A stretch of DNA of 42,932 bases from Streptomyces phyllanthi. Lineage in GTDB: Bacteria; Actinomycetota; Actinomycetes; Streptomycetales; Streptomycetaceae. Location of the stretch: positions 1-42,932 of the forward strand of contig NZ_VJZE01000024.1 in the NCBI RefSeq assembly GCF_009377205.1, read 5' to 3'. Positions 36,969-42,932 of this stretch are shown here, piece by piece. Numbering within the stretch: the first letter of the stretch is position 1; each line of letters opens with the position of its first letter. The notes under the pieces are model-generated. The model saw only the letters and a program-made list of their open reading frames with translations, searched no databases and was not told the origin of the DNA. The translations under genes and the position numbers were made by a program.

Positions 36969-37373
36969 GAAGGGTCCTTCCCTGGAGCGGACGTCGGCCT
37001 GTCTGGCTCGGCGACCGGTTGTGCTGTCCGGCTTCGGTCCTTGCTGTGTGGACCGCGCCGGGGCGGTGGTCCGCCAAAGGCGGCGGAGGTGACTGGTGAT
37101 TCGGCGCTTCCCTGAGCCGTGGCACTGAGTGTCGGTGTCACGCGGCTCGGTCACGCCGGTTCCGGAGCGTGCTCGACAGATCGCTCAGTGCCTGCGTACG
37201 GCGTACTGCGTGACGTACGAAACACGGTGCGATTTGGGAGGCTCCCGGAAGAAAGGTTGTCCCGGACGGGGACACGAAGCACCTCGCCATGGTGGGGTCG
37301 GGTGCAGACTTGAGGTTAACACTACCGGATCCAACAAACATTCCCCCTCTCGAAATCCGGCAACCGTGCGCGT
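36969..37373. other. rho leader and promoter region
   Basis: About 400 bp between thrB and rho without a credible gene. The proposed promoter near 37318-37344 would give a leader of some 340 nt, long enough for self-regulation by Rho, which is known for rho genes in other bacteria. Confidence 0.5.
37318..37344 (-). promoter_or_regulatory. possible SigR-type promoter of rho
   Basis: On the minus strand GGAAT (37344-37340), then 19 nt, then GTT (37320-37318). The Streptomyces SigR (thiol-oxidative stress) consensus is GGAAT-N16-20-GTT. A TAGTGT (37324-37319) could instead be an ordinary -10 box, but no TTGAC-like -35 is seen at the right distance. Confidence 0.4.
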
Positions 37374-38303
37374 TCAGTCGACGCCCGAGGTGGCGAGCGG
37401 CAACACGCTCGCTCCCTGGGCGTCGAGCTCCAGCCGGTTGGCGGCCCAGCCCGCGCCCGCCAGGTCGGCCACCTTGTCGGCGCTCTCGCCGTCGGCCAGC
37501 GCGAGGACCGTGGGTCCCGCGCCGGAGATCACTGCGGGGATTCCGTCGGCCCGCAGCCGCTCCACCAGGGCGGCGCTGTCCGGCATGGCCGGGGCGCGGT
37601 ACTCCTGGTGCAGCCGGTCCTCGGTGGCGGGCAGCAGCAGCTCGGGGCGCCTGGTCAGGGCCTCGACGAGCAGGGCCGCACGGCCCGCGTTGGCGGCGGC
37701 GTCGACATGCGGGACAGCGCGCGGCAGCAGTCCGCGGGCCGTCTCCGTCAGCACCGGCTTCCCCGGTACGAAAACCACCGGAACGATGGAATCGGCGGGC
37801 TCCATCCTGATGGCCCGCGCGGTACCGCGCTCCATCCAGGAGAGCGTGAAGCCGCCCAGCAGGCAGGCCGCGACATTGTCGGGGTGGCCCTCGATCTCGG
37901 TGGCCAGTCCGAGCAGCGCGGCGTCGTCGAGCCGGGAGTCGCCGCCTATGGTCACGGCGCGCGCGGCGACGATGCCGGCGCAGATGGCGGCGGAGGAGGA
38001 GCCGAGGCCGCGGCCGTGCGGGATGCGGTTGGCGCAGACGATCTCCAGGCCGCGGGGCTGCCCGCCGAGCAGATCGAAGGCGGTGCGCAGGGAACGGACG
38101 AGGAGGTGGCTCTCGTCACGCGGGAGTGTCTCGCTGCCCTCACCCGCGATGTCGATGTGCAGGCCGGAGTCGGCCACGCGGACGACCACGTCGTCGTACA
38201 GGCCAAGCGACAGGCCGAGGGCGTCGAAGCCCGGGCCGAGGTTGGCGCTGGTGGCGGGGACGCGCACCCTGACGGCGGCGGCGCGGAACGCTGGACCGGC
38301 CAT
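37374..38303 (-). CDS. thrB: homoserine kinase
   Basis: 309 residues, a GHMP kinase. It phosphorylates homoserine with ATP, giving the substrate of threonine synthase. The N-terminal VRVPATSANLGPGFDALGLSL and the ATP-binding IPHGRGLGSSSAAICAG are diagnostic, and SGAGPTVLAL near the C-terminus is the third GHMP motif. ATG at 38303 follows AAGGAGAG. The frame is open 18 codons further, without family support. It is separated from thrC by 437 bp, so it may have its own promoter. Confidence 0.96.
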   Translation of the reverse strand: MAGPAFRAAAVRVRVPATSANLGPGFDALGLSLGLYDDVVVRVADSGLHIDIAGEGSETLPRDESHLLVRSLRTAFDLLGGQPRGLEIVCANRIPHGRGLGSSSAAICAGIVAARAVTIGGDSRLDDAALLGLATEIEGHPDNVAACLLGGFTLSWMERGTARAIRMEPADSIVPVVFVPGKPVLTETARGLLPRAVPHVDAAANAGRAALLVEALTRRPELLLPATEDRLHQEYRAPAMPDSAALVERLRADGIPAVISGAGPTVLALADGESADKVADLAGAGWAANRLELDAQGASVLPLATSGVD

Positions 38304-38337
38304 CGCTCGATGACTCTCCTTGAGCTGCGAGATTGCC

Positions 38338-38379
38338 GAATGCCATTCGGTTGGCATTCATGACATTCGATTGACGTTC
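38338..38379. promoter_or_regulatory. phased CATTC repeats and palindrome upstream of thrB
   Basis: GAATGCC / GGCATTC palindrome (38338-38359). CATTC at 38344, 38355 and 38364 and CGTTC at 38375 are spaced 11, 9 and 11 bp apart, close to one helical turn each. The arrangement suggests a cooperative protein-binding site in the thrB leader or promoter. The cognate regulator is not known. Confidence 0.4.
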
Positions 38380-38703
38380 GATGGTGACGGGAGACCCGAA
38401 GGCCGCAGTCGACGGGATCCGGGGACCACTGTCGACGACACGACACCGCGGCATATGCGGCGGGCGGGTTCAGTACAGCCTATCGAAGGAAGGTTCAGTG
38501 GCGACATAGGGCGCACAGGAGGCGCACGATGCGTGTCGTAAGCCCCCCGTGCAACCCGTGTCGGGTGCCATGCGGGGTTATCCCCCAGGAGTGCCCTCCT
38601 TACGCCGGAGCGCGGCGCCCTGCCCGGTCTCCGAACGGGATACGAGCACTTCTGGGCGACAGACGGTCACCTCCGTACGAGGTGGGCACTTCCCGCGACC
38701 GGT

Positions 38704-38730
38704 GGCGCCTCCGCGCGAGCGGGAGGCGCC
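38704..38730 (-). terminator. terminator after thrC
   Basis: GGCGCCTCC / GGAGGCGCC, a 9-bp GC stem 10 bp past the thrC stop. Confidence 0.75.
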
Positions 38731-38740
38731 GTGCGCGGGC

Positions 38741-39799
38741 CTACGCAAGACCGAGCCGCTCGGCCGCCGTCGCCGCGTCGACCGGGACCGTGACCGGCTG
38801 GGGGGCGCCGGCGACGGCCCAGTCGGGGTCCTTGAGGCCGTTGCCGGTGACCGTGCACACGATGGTCTGCCCGGGGTCGACCTTGCCCTGCTCGGCCGCC
38901 TTCAGCAGACCGGCCACGGACGCGGCGGACGCGGGCTCGACAAAAACGCCCTCCTGAGCGGCCAACATCCGGTAGGCGCGCAGGATCTCACGGTCCGTCA
39001 CCTCGTCGATGAGACCGCCCGACTCCTCCTTGGCCGCCAGGGCGTACTTCCATGACGCGGGGTTGCCGATACGGATCGCGGTGGCGATGGTCGACGGGTC
39101 CTTGACGACCTCGCCGCGCACGATCGGGGCGGCGCCGGAGGCCTGGAAGCCCCACATCCGAGGGGTCCGGCCGGCGATCCTGTCGGCGGCGTACTCCTTG
39201 TAGCCCTTCCAATAGGCCGTGATGTTGCCCGCGTTGCCCACCGGGAGCACATGGATGTCTGGCGCCTCGCCGAGCATGTCCACGATCTCGAACGAGGCCG
39301 TCTTCTGGCCTTCGATACGCACCGGATTGACCGAATTGACCAGTGCCACCGGGTAGTTGTCGGACAGTTCACGCGCGAGGGTGAGGCAGTCGTCGAAGTT
39401 GCCGTCGACCTGGAGGATCTTCGCGCCGTGCACGAGGGCCTGGCCCATCTTGCCGAGCGCGATCTTGCCCTGCGGCACGAGCACGGCCGACACCATGCCC
39501 GCGCGTACGGCATACGCGGCCGCGGAGGCGGAGGTGTTGCCCGTGGAGGCACAGATGACCGCCTTCGCGCCCTCCTCCTTGGCCCGGGTGATGGCCATGG
39601 TCATACCGCGGTCCTTGAAGGACCCCGTCGGGTTCGCACCCTCCACCTTGAGGTGAACGTCACAGCCCGTGCGCTCGGAGAGCACCTGCGCGGGCACGAG
39701 AGGCGTACCGCCCTCGCGGAGCGTCACGACCTGCGTGGTGTCGGAGACGGGCAGCCGGTCCCGGTACTCCTCGATGATTCCGCGCCACTGGTGGGTCAT
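38741..39799 (-). CDS. thrC: threonine synthase
   Basis: 352 residues, the usual length of the shorter (class II-like) actinobacterial enzyme. It converts O-phosphohomoserine to threonine with PLP. The PLP lysine is Lys62 in [26 protein letters not shown] and [15 protein letters not shown] are the other conserved blocks, the latter for the cofactor phosphate. ATG at 39799 lies 6 bp after the hom stop, so hom and thrC are one transcription unit. Confidence 0.97.
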   Translation of the reverse strand: MTHQWRGIIEEYRDRLPVSDTTQVVTLREGGTPLVPAQVLSERTGCDVHLKVEGANPTGSFKDRGMTMAITRAKEEGAKAVICASTGNTSASAAAYAVRAGMVSAVLVPQGKIALGKMGQALVHGAKILQVDGNFDDCLTLARELSDNYPVALVNSVNPVRIEGQKTASFEIVDMLGEAPDIHVLPVGNAGNITAYWKGYKEYAADRIAGRTPRMWGFQASGAAPIVRGEVVKDPSTIATAIRIGNPASWKYALAAKEESGGLIDEVTDREILRAYRMLAAQEGVFVEPASAASVAGLLKAAEQGKVDPGQTIVCTVTGNGLKDPDWAVAGAPQPVTVPVDAATAAERLGLA

Positions 39800-39805
39800 T
39801 GCTGG

Positions 39806-41107
39806 TTACTCTCCTTCAACCCGCATGATGCTGGCGACACCCCGCACGGTGTCGAGCTTGCGCAGCGCCTCGACGGTCCCGCCCAGGGCGGCGTCGGACG
39901 CGCGATGGGTGACGACGACGAGGGAGGCCTCTCCGCCGCCGTCCTGCCGTCCTTGCTGGCGCACCGTATCGATGGACACCCCGTGCTCGGCGAACACGGT
40001 GGCGACCTGGGCGAGAACGCCCGGTTTGTCGGCGACATCGAGGCTGATGTGGTAGCGCGTGACGACGTCTCCCATACCCGACACGGGCAGGGCGGCGTAC
40101 GCGGACTCACCGGGTCCGGTCGCTCCGTTGAGCCGGTTGCGGCAGACCGCGACGAGGTCACCGAGGACGGCGGAGGCCGTGGGGGCGCCGCCCGCGCCCG
40201 GCCCGTAGAACATGAGCTGCCCGGAGGCGTCCGACTCCACGAACACGGCGTTGTACGCGCCGCGCACGGAGGCGAGCGGGTGGCTCAGCGGAATCATCGC
40301 GGGGTGCACGCGCGCGGTGACGGACGCCCCGTCCTCGGCCCGCTCGCAGATGGCGAGCAGCTTGATGGTGCAGCCCATCTCCTTGGCGGAGGCGAAGTCG
40401 GCGGCGGTGACCTCGGTCATGCCCTCGCGGTACACGTCGTCGAGCCGTACCCGCGTGTGGAAGGCGATCCCTGCGAGGATCGCGGCCTTGGCGGCGGCGT
40501 CGAAGCCCTCGACGTCGGCGGTGGGATCGGCTTCCGCGTACCCGAGCGCGGTGGCCTCGTCGAGGGCCTCCTGGTACCCGGCGCCGGTCGAATCCATCTT
40601 GTCGAGGATGAAGTTGGTGGTTCCGTTGACGATGCCCAGCACCCGGTTGACCTTGTCGCCGGCGAGCGACTCGCGCAACGGCCGGATCAGCGGGATCGCA
40701 CCGGCGACGGCCGCCTCGTAGTACAGGTCCCGACCGTGCTCCTCGGCGGCGGCGTGCAGGTCGGCGCCGTCCTGGGCGAGGAGCGCCTTGTTCGCGGAGA
40801 CCACGGAGGCGCCGTGCTCGAAGGCGGTGGTGATGAGGGACCGGGCCGGCTCGATCCCTCCGATGACCTCGACGATGACGTCGATGTCCCCGCGTTTGAC
40901 GAGCGCGGTGGCGTCGGTGGTGATGAGTTCGGCGGGAATGCCCTCACGCACCTTGGAGGGCCGCCGTACGGCAACCCCGGCCAGCTCCACTGGTGCCCCG
41001 ATCCTGGCGGCGAGGTCGTCGGCGTGCGTCGTCATGATGCGCGCCACCTCTGAGCCGACAACCCCACAGCCCAGCAGCGCCACCTTCAGCGGACGCGTAC
41101 GCATCAT
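39806..41107 (-). CDS. hom: homoserine dehydrogenase
   Basis: 433 residues. NAD(P)-dependent reduction of aspartate semialdehyde to homoserine, the branch point to threonine and methionine. The Rossmann motif GCGVVG lies at 13-18, the catalytic core has GIVNGTTNFILDKM and a conserved Lys/Asp block, and the C-terminal ~80 residues form an ACT domain (HISLDVADKPGVLAQVATVFAEHG), the expected site of threonine feedback control. Tandem ATG codons (41107 and 41104) follow GAGG. The first is annotated and either is possible. Co-transcribed with thrC. Confidence 0.97.
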   Translation of the reverse strand: MMRTRPLKVALLGCGVVGSEVARIMTTHADDLAARIGAPVELAGVAVRRPSKVREGIPAELITTDATALVKRGDIDVIVEVIGGIEPARSLITTAFEHGASVVSANKALLAQDGADLHAAAEEHGRDLYYEAAVAGAIPLIRPLRESLAGDKVNRVLGIVNGTTNFILDKMDSTGAGYQEALDEATALGYAEADPTADVEGFDAAAKAAILAGIAFHTRVRLDDVYREGMTEVTAADFASAKEMGCTIKLLAICERAEDGASVTARVHPAMIPLSHPLASVRGAYNAVFVESDASGQLMFYGPGAGGAPTASAVLGDLVAVCRNRLNGATGPGESAYAALPVSGMGDVVTRYHISLDVADKPGVLAQVATVFAEHGVSIDTVRQQGRQDGGGEASLVVVTHRASDAALGGTVEALRKLDTVRGVASIMRVEGE

Positions 41108-41248
41108 CCGACCTCGTTTCCTCACATACCGAATACGGTGGGAACAGTCTCACTCACCGGACGGGAGTTTCTGCCCCTCGTCCGGATCGTGAGATATCTA
41201 TTTCATTTCGCTGAGGGGTGGAGACAGGAGATCTTCCACCCGGTTTGC

Positions 41249-41274
41249 GGGCGCCCCGTGTTCACGGGACGCCC
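41249..41274 (-). terminator. hairpin between lysA and hom
   Basis: GGGCGCCCCGTG / CACGGGACGCCC with one mismatch and a 2-nt loop, 7 bp past the lysA stop. It separates lysA from the hom-thrC unit. A 140-bp leader precedes hom. Confidence 0.75.
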
Positions 41275-41280
41275 TTTGGT

Positions 41281-42672
41281 TCACCCGACGTCGAGGCGCA
41301 GGAGGTCCTCCTCCGTCTCACGGCGGACGATGACCCGGGCCCGGCCCTCGTGCACGGCGACGACCGGCGGGCGGAGCGCGTGGTTGTAGTTGCTGGCCAT
41401 CGAGCGGCAGTACGCACCGGTGGCCGGTACGGCGATCAGGTCACCCGGTGCCAGGTCGGCGGGCAGGAACGCGTCCCGCACCACGATGTCCCCGCTCTCG
41501 CAGTGCTTGCCGACCACGCGGACGAGCATGGGCTCCGCGTCGCTCGTACGGGAGACGAGGGCGACGCTGTACTCGGCGTCGTACAGCGCGGTCCGGATGT
41601 TGTCGGACATGCCGCCGTCGACGGAGACGTACGTACGCAGCCCGGCGAGCGGCTTGATGGTCCCGACCTCGTACAGCGTGAAGGCCGTCGGCCCGACGAT
41701 GGCCCGTCCGGGCTCGACGGAGATACGGGGTGCGCGCAGCTTGGCGCCCTCGCACTCGCGGTTGACGATCTCGGTGAGCGCCTTGGCGATCTCGTGCGGC
41801 TCGCGCGGATCGTCGTCACTGGTGTACGCGATACCGAGGCCGCCACCGAGGTCGATCTCGGGCAGTTCGACACCGTGCTCGTCCCGGATCTCCTTCAGCA
41901 GACCCACGACCCGGTGGGCGGCCACCTCGAACCCGGACGTGTCGAAGATCTGCGACCCGATGTGGCTGTGGATACCGACGAGTTCGAGCCCGTCGAGCTG
42001 CAGGGCCCGCCGTACGGCCTCGGCGGCCTGCCCTCCGGCGAGCGGGATCCCGAACTTCTGGTCCTCGTGGGCGGTGGCGATGAACTCGTGCGTGTGCGCT
42101 TCGACGCCGACCGTCACCCTGATCTGCACGCGCTGGCGCGTCCCGAGCTCCTGGGCGATGTGGGCGACCCGCGCGATCTCCTGGAAGGAGTCGAGCACGA
42201 TCCGCCCGACACCCGCCTCGACGGCCGTACGGATCTCGTCCGTGGACTTGTTGTTGCCGTGGTAGGCGATGCGGTCGGCGGGCATGCCGGCGGAGAGGGC
42301 GGTGGCCAGCTCGCCGCCGGAGCACACGTCGAGGTTGAGCCCCTCCTCGTGCAGCCACTGCACGACGGCCCGGGAGAGGAAGGCCTTCCCGGCGTAGAAG
42401 ACGTCGGCGTCGTGCCCGAAGGCGGTACGCCAGGCCCGCGCCCGGGCCCGGAAGTCGGCCTCGTCGATGAAGTAGGCCGGGGTGCCGAACTCCTCGGCGA
42501 GCGCCTTCACATCCAGCCCGCCGACACTGACGACGCCGTCCTGCGTACGGCTCACGGTCTGGGCCCACACCTTGGGGTCGAGGGCGTTGAGGTCGGCGGG
42601 CGGCGCGGAGTAGTGGCCCTCGGGGAGGACGTCGGCGTGACGGGGCCCGGCGGGGTGTGCGGAACGGCTCAT
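41281..42672 (-). CDS. lysA: diaminopimelate decarboxylase
   Basis: 463 residues. Last step of lysine synthesis, PLP-dependent decarboxylation of meso-diaminopimelate. Lys96 in VFYAGKAFLS is the PLP lysine. HSHIGSQIFD, the Gly-rich EIDLGGGLGIAY phosphate loop, SVEPGRAIVG and the second active-site motif CESGD are all present. The N-terminal ~35 residues are an extension common in Streptomyces. ATG at 42672. It lies 18 bp after the ArgS-like gene, as lysA follows argS in other actinobacteria. Confidence 0.97.
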   Translation of the reverse strand: MSRSAHPAGPRHADVLPEGHYSAPPADLNALDPKVWAQTVSRTQDGVVSVGGLDVKALAEEFGTPAYFIDEADFRARARAWRTAFGHDADVFYAGKAFLSRAVVQWLHEEGLNLDVCSGGELATALSAGMPADRIAYHGNNKSTDEIRTAVEAGVGRIVLDSFQEIARVAHIAQELGTRQRVQIRVTVGVEAHTHEFIATAHEDQKFGIPLAGGQAAEAVRRALQLDGLELVGIHSHIGSQIFDTSGFEVAAHRVVGLLKEIRDEHGVELPEIDLGGGLGIAYTSDDDPREPHEIAKALTEIVNRECEGAKLRAPRISVEPGRAIVGPTAFTLYEVGTIKPLAGLRTYVSVDGGMSDNIRTALYDAEYSVALVSRTSDAEPMLVRVVGKHCESGDIVVRDAFLPADLAPGDLIAVPATGAYCRSMASNYNHALRPPVVAVHEGRARVIVRRETEEDLLRLDVG

Positions 42673-42690
42673 GGCGTGTTCTGTGCTCTC

Positions 42691-42932
42691 TCAGAGGTGT
42701 TCGGGTGCGTCGATGCCGAGCAGGGACAGGCCGCCGACCAGCACCGTCCCGGCGGCTTCGGCGAGAGCCAGCCGGGCCCGGTGGGCGGCCGAGGGTTTCT
42801 CGTCGCCGCGCGGGAGCACGGTGTGCTGGAAGAGGAGCAGGGCATCGGCGACGCTGACAAGCTGCCGGGCGACCCGGTCGGGGGCGCGGTGCGCGGCGGC
42901 CTGGGTGAGGGCGCGGGGGTATTCGGCGAGGG
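42691..42932 (-). CDS. nrtL: ArgS-related anticodon-binding protein, C-terminal end only
   Basis: About 80 codons up to the stop at 42691. The 5' part is outside the window. The helices LTQAAAHRAPDRVARQLVSV and ARLALAEAAGTVLVGGLSLL match the DALR anticodon-binding domain at the end of arginyl-tRNA synthetases. In mycobacteria the gene before lysA is argS itself. In Streptomyces it is usually the reduced ArgS-like protein called NrtL. I cannot tell which from the C-terminus alone, and I favour NrtL because of the Streptomyces context. Confidence 0.7.
   Translation of the reverse strand, partial: LAEYPRALTQAAAHRAPDRVARQLVSVADALLLFQHTVLPRGDEKPSAAHRARLALAEAAGTVLVGGLSLLGIDAPEHL

Larger units (their letters stand above)
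38304..38740. other. thrC-thrB spacer
   Basis: 437 bp without a gene, unusual inside this biosynthetic cluster. It contains the thrC terminator (38704-38730) and, close to thrB, a block of phased CATTC repeats. A separate thrB promoter is likely. Confidence 0.55.

Noticed and set aside
36969..37154. Rho extended upstream by 62 codons
   Set aside because: The frame is open, but there is no ribosome site or family similarity. The start [14 protein letters not shown] has an AAGGA upstream.

Overview
The window reads as a chromosomal segment of a Streptomyces. The DNA is very GC-rich with strong G/C third-position bias, and GTG and TTG starts are common. The gene order from the right edge (nrtL-lysA-hom-thrC-thrB-rho, LCP gene, rpmE-prfA-prmC-tsaC, wecA, atpIBEFHAGDC, DUF2550) is the actinobacterial core block known from Mycobacterium (argS-lysA-thrA-thrC-thrB-rho-rpmE-prfA-hemK-sua5-rfe-atp) in its Streptomyces form. 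No rRNA, tRNA, insertion sequence, prophage or CRISPR array was seen.

Layout from left to right. 1-4.1 kb, minus strand: a partial P-loop protein with one membrane span and a Ser/Pro/Arg tail, a STAS-domain anti-anti-sigma-like protein, and a 3-hydroxybutyryl-CoA dehydrogenase. 4.4-8.5 kb: a dihydrofolate-reductase-like protein, a TetR regulator divergent from an ABC-2 drug exporter pair with a 28-bp palindrome between them, a PduO-type cobalamin adenosyltransferase, and a membrane protein. 8.6-12.4 kb: the chitin locus chiS-chiR-chiC, with the paired 12-bp direct repeats known from Streptomyces chitinase promoters. 12.5-20.9 kb, minus strand: a DUF2550 protein, then the nine-gene ATP synthase operon with a good match to a Rex (NADH/NAD+ sensor) operator upstream of atpI. 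21.2-28.0 kb, minus strand: wecA, a divergent glyA paralogue, a low-molecular-weight phosphatase homologue that lacks its nucleophilic cysteine, tsaC, a tiny tyrosine-rich ORF, prmC, prfA and rpmE. These are mostly translation and tRNA-modification genes plus envelope sugar-lipid synthesis.

28.3-34.9 kb: a LytR-CpsA-Psr envelope enzyme, then an apparent accessory insertion. The insertion holds a secreted serine protease with a C-terminal FG-GAP repeat domain, about 680 bp without a convincing gene, and an overlapping gene pair for a large secreted multidomain protein and a small lipoprotein. I do not recognise the family of either member of the pair. 35-42.9 kb, minus strand: rho with a long disordered RNA-binding insert, and the aspartate-family amino-acid genes thrB, thrC, hom and lysA, then the C-terminal end of an ArgS-like protein.

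Most of the window is ordinary core genome. The points most worth a second look are the secreted protein/lipoprotein pair (32072-34844), the Cys-to-Ser phosphatase homologue (24110-24781), the divergent SHMT paralogue, the 35-codon ORF fitted exactly between prmC and tsaC, the Rex-type operator of the atp operon, and the short palindromic repeats inserted next to, and apparently into the start of, essential genes. Nothing here amounts to a clearly new multi-gene defence or metabolic system.
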